NCBI RefSeq assembly: GCF_945859685.1
Contig: NC_079147.1
Location: 70,772,946 to 70,836,945, forward strand
DNA: 64,000 bases
Direction of reading: 5' to 3'
DNA from: Eupeodes corollae
Lineage: Eukaryota > Arthropoda > Insecta > Diptera > Syrphidae
Under the pieces are notes generated by a model that had not been told where the DNA came from, made no database searches, and saw only the letters and a program-made list of their open reading frames with translations. Positions 34,016-46,030 of this stretch are shown here, one piece after another. The position numbers were made by a program, and so were the translations under genes. Within the stretch, counting starts at the first letter, position 1; every line of letters starts with the position of its first letter.

Positions 34016-36224
34016 TAAGCAATTTCGTGACTTCAACTTTAGCAAATTGTTAAGAGATAGTAAGATGTCAAAATCTTTTAAAACTATGCAAATCATCTTG
34101 AAAGCTAAGCACAATTATAAAAATGGCTTTAACATTTTACTTAATCGTTCAAAATTGTTCATTTTAGTTAGTTAAAGAACTTGTTCGTCAAAAATTCACA
34201 TTTGCTTTAAAAACGACCCCCTATTCGTTAAGGAAGTTTCATTGGTTTCACACTCTAACATGAATTGCGCTTCTTTCCAATTGTTTTCCTCAAAGTAATA
34301 AATTAAAGAAAATAAATTATTCAACTACCAATTCCCATTTCAATACAGAGAATTGAATACAAATTTCTAGATCAGACCATTAACAAACATTCAAGATTCA
34401 ATCAAGGCCATTTCAATTATTTCAAACACAATGTACATAGATACATTATAAACTATTTGAAATGAGCAACAGAAAACAAAATGTATAAAACCATATGTGA
34501 GGGTGAACAAATTCTTCACCAGAAGCATCTTTTAGTCGCGCATTCAGAAACAGATAACTATCAATTTAATGTTCATATCATCTGTCGCACCCTAACAGCA
34601 CTACCAGACGCACTCAAAACAAAAAGATACGCATCATCAAAATAAAGATTATATGTAAACATATATCGGTTGATATTGCGGCAAAATAGCTGACAGTTCT
34701 GTTTTCTGCGTATGCACCACTACCGCACATGCCCCCAGATTCAATGCAGTAGTTTTGCAAACATCCAACATATCAAAACCCAATCCCAAACCATCAGACA
34801 GACCAAACTCGAGACCAGACACAATCAGATCAAAAATGAAAAGGAAGGCTTCGTTCAGAGGCTGCAGCCAGAGAGTAACATTATAGGGGTAGAGCGGTGG
34901 TGGGCATTTTGAAAGCAGAAAGTGTTTATAACAAGCAGCTGACATACAAACGGGCTTGCGAAAATTTTTATTGTTATACCATAACAATAATTTGATAGAA
35001 TGTTTAAAGTTTCAGCAACGAAACAAAAATAAACAACAGCTGCTGGAACTTAACCCATTTTTGACTTATAGTGTTTTTTCTTTGTATTTTAATTGAAATA
35101 TTTCTTAAGAGATTGATTGGTGAAAGACATCAGACGTCTTTTTCCGAAAATCAAACCTATGAGTACTAATTACATTAACAGTAACAGTCTTTATACGCAA
35201 AATTCCCATTTCCTCCTAAGTACTTTTAAGACTACATGGGATAAGGTGCCTTACAAATATACCACGTCATAAAGTGACAGCTCAATCTGTCAAGAGCTGA
35301 CAGATAGGGCATTTCCATAAACTCGCATAAAAAACTCTTTTAAAAATGTCTATTGCCTAACTTAATGTTTCTTATTTATATTTTGTTTGTAAACTAAATA
35401 ATAAAAAAATCCCAGCACTTATTTCAAAAACTTAAATGTACAGTGCTTAACAACTTGCTTAATGTCGATTTTCAAAAGTGAGAAATTTGACGTTTATAAA
35501 CCAGTGAGACAGAGTTGTCATGATACTTGTTTAAAAGTGCTATTCACAATAGATTATCCATGTCACAAGGAAAGGGTCGACAAATCAAGTGACACTGCTG
35601 ATTAACAACAAAATATATTGAATTGTGACATGTGAAAAGTCACACAATGGGTTACGCGTAAAATGATATAGAAGCTGTCATTAAAAACGCGCATTTGAAT
35701 TTAAGTTCAAAGCTGTCAAAATAAAAAACAATTCAGGTGTCAATTTGGTGCTGTATTTGTTAAATAAATTCATTATTTTGATTGAATGTTTTATAAAACT
35801 TTTAAAGATGATGACAAAAAAAAGTGCTTTTCAACTTTATCCCTCAACTATCCATAAAAACCATGCAAATGTCAAAAATAAAAGTTCATCCAATGTCAGC
35901 TTCAGCTTTAACTTCGTATTGTAGTGCTGTGAGTTGTGTTCGTACTTTTTAACTTTGACAGTATCATCAGTCAGTTGTAGCTATTATTGGTTTTCATTAC
36001 TGAACATTTTGTTTTCAGGTTTATAAGTGATTAAGAGAGTCAAACTTTTAATGTTTGTAGATTTTTTTTACTAAAAAAATATATCATTTAAACCAGAACC
36101 TTTAACGATGACTGTTGATTTCACATTTCGAAACATACTCATTCCACTGGAAGCATTCCATTGTATTCTCACCTGCCAGTTTTCCTTCCGATGATTAACT
36201 CTTTCTTCAAATGATTTTTGGTCC
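34016..36224. other. Proposed intron 1, TGTCA/TGACA-rich segment
   Basis: No gene is supported. A 690-bp stretch (about 35274-35963) holds 13 TGTCA/TGACA pentamers, including the hairpin TCTGTCA-AGAGC-TGACAGA. At 36071-36224 a minus-strand frame runs out of the neighbouring RTE into sequence I do not recognise. Confidence 0.5.
34484..34490 (+). promoter_or_regulatory. Possible TATA box (TATAAAA)
   Basis: TATAAAA is followed 34 nt later by TTCACC and then by about 400 bp of sequence less AT-rich than its surroundings. The initiator match is poor, so this is only a weak candidate for an alternative promoter. Confidence 0.2.
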
Positions 36225-37535
36225 TCACCCAACAAACTTCTCCATCTAGCTCGGTCCCTAGCTAGATGTCTCCAGTTTCCCGCTCCAAGTTGGGTGAGGT
36301 CACTTTCCACTTGTGCGCGCCACCTGATCCGAGGTCTTCCCTACTGCGCTGTCCTGTGGGTGTGGATTCGAAGACTTTCCGGGCCGGAGCTTGGTTTCCA
36401 TGCGCTCTCCGTGACCTAGCCATCTTAGTCGTTGGACTTTCACCTTTCTGGCTAAGTCTACGTCGCTGTACAGCCCGTACAGCTCGTCGTTCGTAGCAGG
36501 ACGGGGATGATAAGGGTCTTATATAGCAACACTTTGGTCCCTCGAGAGAGGACTTTACCACTCAATTGCTTTCTTAGTCCAAAGAAACAGCGGTTAGCAA
36601 GAGTTATTCTGCGTTTGATCTCAGCGCTGGTGTTGTTTTCTGCGTTTACAACGGAGCCTAGGTAGACAAAGTCCTTGACTACCTCAAAGTTATGTCTGTC
36701 GATTGTGACGTTTTGACCAAAACGTCGGTGTTGTATGTCCTTTCTAGACGACAGCATATACTTTGTTTTGCCCTCATTAACCGTTAAACCCATTTTTACT
36801 GCCTCTGCCTCAATACTCACAAAAGCCCCATTGACATCACGCTGAGTTCTTCCGGTTATGTCAATGTCATCAGCATATGCTTGTAATTGGACAGACTTTT
36901 GAAAGAAAGTGCCTCTAGTGTTGACGTGTGAGCTCTGCACTTTTCATTCAAGCACGATGTTAAAAAAATCACATGACAGCGCATCACCTTGTCTAAAACC
37001 TTTTTTGACATCGAAAGGTTCTGTTAAGTTGTTTATAGACTTTATGGAGCAGCGTGAATTCTCCATGGTCATTCAGCACAAACGGACGAGTTTGGCAGGG
37101 ATGCCAAAATAAGGCATTGCTCTATACAGATCGTCCCTGTAGATGCTGTCATATGTTGCCTTGAAATCGACGAAAAATTGGGGTGTCGATTTGGTGTTCT
37201 TGGGTTTTTTCCAGGATCTGCAGTAATGTGAATATTTGATCAACTGTGGATTTTCCTGGTCTAAAACCACACTGATAAGGACCTATCAGGTTGTTGACGA
37301 TGGGCTTTAGACGTTCACATATTACGGCAGAGAAGATTTTAAAGACGATGTTAAGTAAACAATACTGAGGTTCCATTCATCGGGCATGCTTTTTTCCGAC
37401 CATATCTTACAGATAAGTTGGTGCATGTTCCTAAACAACTTATCTCCAGCTGCTTTAAAGAGGTCAGCATGCAAGCCATCTGCTCCTGCGGCTTTATTAG
37501 ACTTCAGCTTAGATATGGCAATCTTTACTTCGTCT
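36225..37535 (-). pseudogene. RTE-clade retrotransposon (copy B1), 5'-truncated
   Basis: Reverse-transcriptase part of subfamily B on the minus strand. It includes FRPGKSTVDQIFTLLQILEK (about 37290), DFKATYDSIYRDDL (about 37170), FRQGDALSCDFFN in the 36990 region, then LLAYADDIDITGRTQRDVNG and VNEGKTKYMLSSRKD (36940-36700). After that come FVYLGSVVNAENNTSAEIKR and RRITLANRCFFGLRKQLSG, and near 36380 the RAHGNQAPARKVFESTPTGQ end. The very 3' end and (TAAG)n tail are missing. The endonuclease is absent because the copy stops at the RT N-terminus (SKLKSNKAAGADGL). Confidence 0.85.
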
Positions 37536-37559
37536 TAGTCGTACAAGAATTACCAAAAA

Positions 37560-37923
37560 CAATATTGTCTACAAATAACTCGTCATGCAAGCTACAAGCC
37601 CATCACGAGTTGTATTTTATATTGTAAAGCCAATATTACTTATCCCTTTTCCAATATAACACAAAACTTTCAATGGAATTGTGCAGAAAATAAATAAATC
37701 ATAGAGTAATAAAGTTCAGCTTTTAGTTAAATGAAAAAATAAACATGATCAACTGTCATTTTGACATAAGTAGAATTAAATTGATGGTTTTAGACATTTT
37801 TCTTGACTTACTTTCCAGTGAACTCTCCAATAAAGTTGCTTTAATTGGAAGCCAAATCAGCTACCCAATCGGATAGCAGTAACTTGCCTTACTGTCAAGT
37901 TCCTTATATCGTCTAAACCTGCC
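37560..37923 (-). mobile_element. MITE family F, copy 1 (partial)
   Basis: The reverse complement starts GGGCAGGTTTAGACGATATA and contains CAATTAAAGCAACTTTATTG, ATGACAGTTGATCATG and AGCTGAACTTTATTA, in the same order as the copies at 41.5 and 56 kb. The other terminus is lost, perhaps through the adjoining RTE. A second small fragment (AACTCTCCAAAGTATTTTTA) lies at about 38088-38165. Confidence 0.65.
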
Positions 37924-38547
37924 CAATGATAGCTACAACTGGCCAAGAAGTTTGTACATTTTGGCTCTGGTAGTCATTTCAGTACTCTTATTGACAGACT
38001 TAAATGTTGTTTGGAATTATTCAATAGAAAACTTAAAGAATCTATCTCACTCCTTTATTATAAAAGAATAATAGAAATTCGAACAACAAACTCTCCAAAG
38101 TATTTTTAAAGCAATTGGAAGGTACTGTCACTGAGTCAACTTGAGTTCTGACAGTTATTTTGAATTGTTTTTACATGACAGAGAGAAAATACATAAACAA
38201 ATTCCAAATTAATCCAATTAATTAGAGAATAACTTAATTAATTTGTAGTGAAAAAGAACTGTTCGAAAAAACTCAAACTATATCAAAATTTATGAACTGT
38301 CAATTAAATTGAAAGTTTCAAAGAATTAAAACTCCAAAACCTCACAATCAATTAACAGAAAATTAGCCAATTCACCACAATCAATTAAAATACAAAAAAT
38401 ATATCGATGTATCAAAAGTTTTAATTTTATATAACAACAAAAGTCCCATCTACGCTCTTACTTCCTACAAAATAAAAATTCGGTCAATTCAGCACTTTCA
38501 ATTCTCAAGCGATCGACCACTCAACACCAATCGTCGCCAAAATCGCG

Positions 38548-38554
38548 TATATAA
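38548..38554 (+). promoter_or_regulatory. Possible TATA box (TATATAA) before a candidate first exon
   Basis: TATATAA lies 66 bp upstream of the ATG at 38614. A start near 38579 would be expected, but no good initiator is seen there. Confidence 0.3.
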
Positions 38555-38613
38555 TTAACACAATTCTATTTTTGTTGGTTTTATCTTCGTGGATTCTTGT
38601 TATTTTTGCAAAG

Positions 38614-38673
38614 ATGACTCATTGCCCATTACCCATGCCGGCCGAGCGCCGACCGCCGCGTCATGCGGATGCG
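38614..38673 (+). other. Candidate alternative first coding exon (20 codons)
   Basis: ATG with CAAAG before it opens 20 GC-rich codons (MTHCPLPMPAERRPPRHADA) ending exactly at a strong donor GCG|GTAAGC. The stretch stands out by base composition from the AT-rich DNA on both sides, and no transposon matches it. Spliced to the acceptor at 60100 the frame would stop after one codon (GTT TGA), so it would be an upstream frame there. It could code through a different acceptor beyond the window. Function unknown. Confidence 0.4.
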
Positions 38674-40685
38674 GTAAGCCCGAAACACTTCATCGAGACA
38701 CCAACAGAAAAAAGACAAGTTTTATTATCAAACGAATCAAATGAATGATATCGAGCATTAAAAATGTCAAATAGGAACTGACACATTATTTGTGTATATT
38801 GTATAGGAAAAGGAACGCGTAAAGACAAACCCACATTAATGTATATATAGTTTCATTTTGCCAGTTGGCACCTGACCACTTGTCATAAACAAATTGTCAA
38901 AACACGAAGCAAGGACATCATGATGACACACAGAATAATGTCTATACGAATTTTGTATATATGTCAAAAATTAATCTATCTTAGCTTGTGTCTTGTAAGG
39001 CTTCCCACCCGCCATATTATAGCCATCGTCATTGGATTTGGATTAAGTTTGCTTGCGGTGTTCATTGTTATTTTTATTTTGTATAAACAAAAATAAAAAT
39101 TAGTTCTTTTCTCTCACATATGAGGGAGAAGCAAAAAAATGTTTACACGCTTCGTTGACATTTCTGATTATGACAAGAGGAGAATGATGGTGGCCGGAGG
39201 AGTAGGTTTGTTTCATTTTCATTCAAGGTTCTGATTACCAGAACCAACATTTTGGTAAATCAGTTTTGTCCCACCTGGTCGAATGTGACCTTAGTCCGTT
39301 TTGTGTGTAGGTAGGTATTTTTGTGGAAAGATATCTTTTCATTATTGACAATTTATTTGATAGCTATCGTATATACTTTAACCTACCCTTCAAAAAAGGA
39401 GAAAAGACGTGTGTGGAACTCTTGTTACCTGGTTTGTATCGTATTTTGCACAAAAATAATCATGCACACGGTGCGACGCAACGCGACTTACAAAAGGTAC
39501 CCACGGATATACGAAAATAAATCAAAAAAATGAGATTGAATTTCAATGATTGAGTTATATGATCTGGGGATTACCCATTTGGGGGTGCGCTGGCGGATTG
39601 TGGATAAACATATCTTTAATTTTGATCTTTTTTAAAAACACAATGGAATACGAAAATACACTTTATAAACAAATTATGCAGTGAATTTTAATGTCCGTAG
39701 TTTATTTCTTTTACTTTTTATTCTGATTAAAAAAAGAAAGAAAGCAATCAAGGTGACGATGTACAATATTCATTATATTGACGACGATTGACATACGAGG
39801 CAAATTATGAATTGTGATGGTATTATGACAGATCACGTATTCTAAGTTTGAAGCTATTAGGAGTGGTAAAATTGACAGTCTCACATAAAGTGCCTGTTTA
39901 GATTGTGACTTATCAATATTAGAATGATGAGATCGGTGAAGGGAACAGATCTTCTTTAAACGAAAGCCATAGGAACAAAACGATATTGATTGATTCTTTG
40001 AAGGCAACTTTTTTGTTATTATTAGCTTGACAATTCAGAAAATTCAATTTAAATAAATGTACATTCATTCCACATGGCATTTTGTTCTTTTTTATTTGTA
40101 TACTAACTGTCAAAATAATGAAACGTGAAAAAATGTTCTCGTGAAAGAGAAAAGAGAATTTTGATTTTATAAACACTTGATGCATTTTTAAATGTCAAAA
40201 TAAAAACATTCATGACAGTTCTTAAAATTCTTACCATCGTATTTGGTTTTATACGAGTAGACTGCATGTTGCATGTCTTTTTTTAAAATATTTGCTTAGA
40301 AAAATAGGTCAAGAATTTACAGTGTTTTGGTTTCTGATCGGTCACATTGGTTATAAAATAAATTTTATTATTATAAATCCAACAATTTCGTAGAATGAGA
40401 AAACGTTGCAACTGAGAAAGAGACCACCTAGTTCAAAGCTTAACTTTCTGACAGGTATATAAATGTGAGAAATTACATTATACGACATCCTTCAAATTGT
40501 TTCGATGGGAGACGCAATTATAAGACTGGTCTTTTGTGGTTTATTTGCAGCCCTTATCTAGTTGCAATACCTTTAAAAAAATAAACTACTAAAATCTCAA
40601 TATTTTGGTTTTGTAAAATTAGTTGAAACTTAATATTATGAAATGTCAAATTCATCAATTCAAATTGTCAGCTGTATGACATTTA
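38674..40685. other. Proposed intron 1
   Basis: No gene is supported. TGTCA/TGACA pentamers are frequent, and a short inverted A/T hairpin lies near 39065-39100. Confidence 0.5.
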
Positions 40686-41017
40686 TGGCTGAATCACAAA
40701 CACGCTTCAGCTTCGTCTGCGTTACGGTAGCCTTGCTTCGAGGTTGCTTTGAATGACATTTCTATTATTTCATCCATCCAAAGAGCAAATATTTACTTTG
40801 TTGCCATTTTTTACAGCTGTTGAGCTGTCAGACAAAGTAAATGTTCAGATAATTGAACTAGAGCTTTCGTTTGGAATCACATTGCGTTCTTTTTCTTACG
40901 ATTGTCAATCGAAACGTGAGGTCGAAGCTCCTTTGTGATAGCATGCATTAAATTCCTATGGCTGAACTTGTAAACGTCAGGCGAAGCCGAAGCTGAAGCG
41001 TGTTTGTGTTTCAGCCA
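40686..41017. mobile_element. MITE with 30-bp inverted repeats and TA duplication
   Basis: The left end TGGCTGAATCACAAACACGC and the right end in reverse complement TGGCTGAAACACAAACACGC differ at one base. The match continues through TTCAGCTTCG, giving about 30 bp. The 332-bp element is flanked by TA on both sides (40684-40685 and 41018-41019). It has no coding frame of its own. TA duplication and TIRs fit a non-autonomous Tc1/mariner-type element. Confidence 0.85.
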
Positions 41018-41460
41018 TAAGTACTTTTTATTCGAAGCAAAATATAGATGATATTCCTTTTAGTTCCGGCCAATATACTGTAGCTTTGCTTTTACTTTAC
41101 CTTTCGAACTTCATATTCATTTTCCAATTGCTCCAGAACTATGTCAGCAAAACCATAGCGGTGCTGTCTTTGATCATTATCTTGATTTAAATGTTTGTTT
41201 TGTTTTTAAAAATGAAAGAATTTAAGACCCAATCAGTCAATAGCTTCACCTAGAAGTTAATTCACATAAATTCAGTATTTTTACTGAATCAATTTTGGTA
41301 ATACTTTCAAAACTAACCATGTAGAGCTTTTTATTTGTCTTTGAAACCTTATTTACATGATCTTCCACACTTGCAGTTTACAATTAATTTCGATTTATGA
41401 AGTCTCAACATAATTTAAGCTCAACCAGGATTGGATTCTGCATATAAGCGATGTAAATGA
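41018..41460. other. Proposed intron 1, spacer
   Basis: AT-rich sequence between two MITEs. I see nothing else in it. Confidence 0.5.
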
Positions 41461-41968
41461 GCAGGTTCAGATGACATAAGGGACTTGAAAGCCAAAAAAT
41501 TGAATTGAATTTTTTGAAAAGTTGACTTGAAAGTTCACCAAGAAAAATATTTTTTACTATCAAGTAAAGCCTACTTACGTCAAGATGACAGTTGACCATG
41601 TTTTTTCATTCAACCAAAAACTGAACTTTATTAATCTATGGTTTATTTATTTTCTGTACAATTCCATTTAATGTCTGGTGTCAAAAGGCTCCTTGTCCAA
41701 TTGGAAAAGAAATAAGTAACATGTATTTAAAACACAAAATACAAGTCGAGATGGACTCTTAGCTTGCTGAGAAGTATTTTTTGTTGATGACAGTTGTGTT
41801 GTTAGTAGGTTTTGCACGACTATTTGACATAAGAGGTTTATGAAGTAAAGTATCGAGTTTGAAGTTTATGACACTTGCCAACTAACTAGTTGACTTGGTC
41901 AAAATTTACGCTCAAAGAATGCAGTTGACTGCAATGAAGTTGAAGTCCCTTATGTTTCCTGAACCTGC
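41461..41968 (+). mobile_element. MITE family F, copy 2 (complete)
   Basis: The left end GCAGGTTCAGATGACATAAG and the right end in reverse complement GCAGGTTCAGGAAACATAAG match except for three bases, and both continue GGGACTT. The 508-bp element shares internal blocks (GATGACAGTTGACCATG, GAATGCAGTTGACTGCAATG) with copies 1 and 3. It is non-coding. Confidence 0.8.
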
Positions 41969-42173
41969 CCAATATAAAAACTTTTGAAAAGCGGTAATGT
42001 CAGATCGTATTCGATTCTGAGAAAAATATTAACATTTCAAGTCATTTTGACGTCCCATCATTTCTTTTAAATTTGATGCTAAGAAAGGGGTTGACAATTT
42101 ATGATTAAATAATAAAGGTGGGGGCGGGAAAGCAATAATCATTTAATAAAAGTTTAAATGTCAAACCAAGTTG

Positions 42174-43965
42174 ACTTACTTACTTACTTAAGGTGGCGCT
42201 ACAGTCCGGGGCGGACCTGGGCCTCAACCAACAAGCGTCTCCAGCCAGCTCGGTCCCTAGCTAGCTGTCTCCAGTTTCGCACGTCAAGTTGGTTGAGGTC
42301 CTCTCCCACCTGGGTGCACCACTCCCTCAGGAGTGGATTCGAAGACTTTCCGGCTGGGGCGTTGATGTCCATTTGACTTTAGATGCTCGAGAGAGGACTT
42401 TACTTCTCAATTGCCTTCTAAGTCCAAAGAAGCATCGATTTGCAAGAGTTATTCTTATTTGATTTCAGCGCTGGTGTCGTTGTCTGCATTAATAGCGGTG
42501 CCTAGGTAGACAAAGTCCTTAACTACTTTAAAGTTATATGGTGACGTTTTATCCAAGACGTCGTAGTTCAGTGTCCTTTTTTGATGACAGTATATACTTG
42601 GTCTTGCCCTCATTGACCACTAAACCCATCTTCTTCGCTTCCGTCGCAATGCTCAAAAACGCTCCACTGACCTCACGCTTTGATCTTCCAATTATGTCAA
42701 TATCATCTGCGTATCCGAGTAATTGGATGGATCTTTGGAAGATTGTGCCTCTAGTGTTGACGGTTGAGTTTTGCACAATTCTTTTCAGAACGATGTTGAA
42801 GAAGTCGCATGACAGTGCATCGCCTAGTCTAAAACCTTTTTTGACATCAAATGCATCGGTAAGCTCTTTTCCGACCTTGATAGAGCAGCGTGCATTCTCT
42901 ATCGTCATTCTGCACAAACGGATAAGTTTGACAGGGATGCTAAAACTAGACATTGTTCGCTAGGATCTTCCCTAGATGCTGTCATACGCGGCTTTAAAAT
43001 CGATAAAGAGATGGTGGGTATCGATTTCAAGCTCCTGGGGTTTTTCCAAGATCTGCCGTAGTGTGAATATTTGGTCGAGTGGACTTTCCTGGTCTCAAAC
43101 CACTCTGATAAGAACCAATCGGGTTGTTGACGAATGGCTTCAGACGTTCGCATAATACGACAGAGAGGATCTTATATGCAATGTTAAGGAGACTGATGCC
43201 TCTGTAGTTGGCGCAGTTTGGAGGGCCTCCTTTCTTATGTATCGGGCACACTATGCTGAGATTCCAATCATCGGGCATGCTTTCTTTCTACCATATTTTG
43301 CAGATGAGTTGGTGCATGCTCCCTACGAAGTCATCGCCTGCTGCTTTGAATAGTTAGGCAGCGATGCCGTCAGCTACAGCAGCTTTGTTTGACTTATGTT
43401 TAGATATAGCTATCTTCACTTCGTCAAGGTCGGGTAGGCGGAATTGTTGATCTGCGTCGCCGAGGTTGAGTGGTTCTATCTCCCTTAAAGCGGAATTCTG
43501 TTCGTCATCGCCGTTATATAATTTGGAGAAGTGATCTTTCCATATTCTCAGCATCGACTGCGGTTCTACCACGATGTTCCCCTGATCGTCTTTACAGGCT
43601 TCAGTTCGTGGCTGGTACCCTTGGGAGGTTTTTTTTACCTTTTGGTAAAATTTACGAAACTCATTCCTGTTGTGACATCCCTCTATCTCCTCGAACGCGC
43701 GCTTCTCATGCTCTCTTTTTTTCCATCTAAGCAGCCGGTGTTCCTCTCTCCTCTTCTGCTCGTAGAGCTCGCGAGCAGCTCTAGTCCTTTTGTGCATCGC
43801 CGTTTTGTATGCCTCTTGTTTCGCTGCGTGCGCTTGACGGCATTCGTCGTCAAACCAGGGGTTTCGCTCTGGTGGCCGTGTGAAAGCTAGCATTTCAGAG
43901 GCATCTCTGATGGCTGCAAGGCAATGTTGCCACTGGTTTTCAATGCTTAATGCAGGAAGCATAGG
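42174..43965 (-). pseudogene. RTE-clade retrotransposon (copy A3), 5'-truncated
   Basis: The 3' tail is at the left (ACTTACTTACTTACTTAAGG on the plus strand, then GTGGCGCTACAGTCC). Part of the C-terminus is deleted near 42340-42380. RT palm and thumb at 42953-42549 contain FRLGDALSCDFFN, LLGYADDIDIIGRSKREVSG and VVNEGKTKYILSSKKD. Fingers at 43278-43027 contain CPIHKKGGPPNCANYRGISL. Linker and start of RT at 43960-43354 contain NPWFDDECRQAHAAKQEAYK and RIWKDHFSKLYNGDDEQ. The endonuclease is missing: the copy ends at PALSIENQWQHC. Stops and frameshifts are fewer than in other copies. Confidence 0.87.
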
Positions 43966-46030
43966 ACTAAGTTGACATTCATTGAAAATATAGAATCCGA
44001 ATTTAATGTAAAAGTCAATCTCGCTTAAATGTTTTCTTTTTGTAACTGACATTTTTCTGTTTTTTTGACATCTCTATTTTTCTTGCATTATACAATAACT
44101 AACATTAAACTTCTGAATCCAGAATATAACATCTTCTTTTTATTGGAATCTCCATTGAGGAGTTTTTCCGTATTACCAATCGAAAACAAACACAATTGAT
44201 CTGTGTTTCACAATAAATATGTAGAAATTTCATATTAATACTATTTTGGTGATTATATCTAAGGTCGAAATATAAAACTTGCGTTTTTAGTAAGACACCA
44301 TACTCCATGAACTCTCAAAGTAGGTAGGTGACAGATACTTAATTGAAGGCAAGTCGACGGTGGCGCCAATTTGTGTTTTTACTCGAAACAATAATGTTAA
44401 GCTGAAACGTGAATATATTTAATGTTTGTTTCCAAACTTATAACCTTATTTACTTGCGTGATAAAAATCCATTTGATAGATAATAAAAAAATAGCAACGA
44501 AAATATTTATACTTCCTTAATTATGTAGAAATTCAAAAAATGTTCTTTTTTGCGATGGCAACTGCCTTTTGCTTAAGGTAAATTTACTGATGACAAAAAC
44601 AATAATTTATCAGACAGTTTTGTTTTCACATTAACTAATTTAGGTTTTGTGCTTGTTCCCTTATGCGAAAAAATTAAATATTCCCTGTAAAAATATAAAT
44701 AAACTAGACTGACATCTTGGGAGTTAAGTTAGCCGACATAAAACAAACTTTATTCATAACTGACACATTGAAAAACTCTTCGTCTAATTTATAGTTGGTT
44801 GACTTAACTATAAATACGAAATGTTAATAGAATTGACAATTAGAACACGTAGATATCATGTAGAGCTCTAAGAATAATTTGTATTACAACTAAATATTAT
44901 GTTTTATTACGATCACGTTCACCAACTTAATGAATTGCAAAATTTTCTTCAAATGTCAGACAGACGAATCGCTCTGATGCGATTGGAGCGCCACCTTTTT
45001 ATTTATTAAAGAGTTCATTGAACTTAAGAAACGGGAAATTATAACATTTCCTTCTGATTTTATTTATTGATTCCTGCCAAGCAATGATTCAATCATAAAA
45101 ATTAATTGTAGAATTACTTATTTCACATTTTCGCACATCGTCAAATTCATCCAACTTGTCAAGTCAAAGTGTTTTAACTTTATTTTTATCATTATTTCCA
45201 TATACCATATACATAAATAAATTCTTGTGAATACGAAAGCAGATGTCTTATGTTTTTCTTCTGTCTAGGGCTGGTTTAATAATTAGAACCACCTTTATAT
45301 GATGAAAATACAATACCGCGGGTGGTCAAGCATGACAACAAAATTATAATGAATGACAGTTGTTATTATTAGAAAAAAGAAATACCATACTCTACATACT
45401 TCTTTTATGAATAGGTTAATAAATGTTTTGCCGAAATAATATAATAATATACATTTGTATTGTATATTTCTAAATTAATTTGTTTAAATAACGGAAGCAT
45501 TCGTCTCATCATATTTTTAACATCATTCATAAAATAGAATGTGTAGAACATGAACGACACAGCAGATAAGATAAGTGAAAAATAGACTGCAGTCCTATAC
45601 ATCCATCATCATTTGACTTCTGTCACCTGTCAGTTAGTGAAGTGTGTTCGAGATGTGTCATGTGCTATGCGTCCATATGTGACCAGTGGACAGAGACTAC
45701 CCGCCCGACTGGATGTATATAGAAAGATGAAAATCAAACATCACTCTGACATTATGACTTTGATGTTCTATTAAAAGTGTATATGGAAGTAATGCTTTCA
45801 AATATGAAACATGTCTTTTGGTTGTGATGATGTTGGCATACTTTTTATGCATTCAATAAACCTGAGTTTACATCGAGTACAAATTTGTATTCAATTATTT
45901 AAATCTCAAATGAACTCATCTTTTTGTAAAGAATAAACTTCACATAATAATTGACTGACTATTGTCCTTTTAATTTAAGTTATCCTAAAATTTTGACAAC
46001 TGACAGTTAAAGCCTTAAATTAATAAAGTA
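43966..46030. other. Proposed intron 1
   Basis: No gene or repeat recognised. TGTCA/TGACA pentamers are frequent. Confidence 0.5.

Noticed and set aside
34649..34987. 112-aa minus-strand open frame
   Set aside because: No recognisable domain, no family match by eye. It overlaps a region that looks more like UTR on the other strand.
42121..42173. Target-site duplication for RTE copy A3
   Set aside because: No convincing direct repeat could be found between the left tail flank and the truncated right end.
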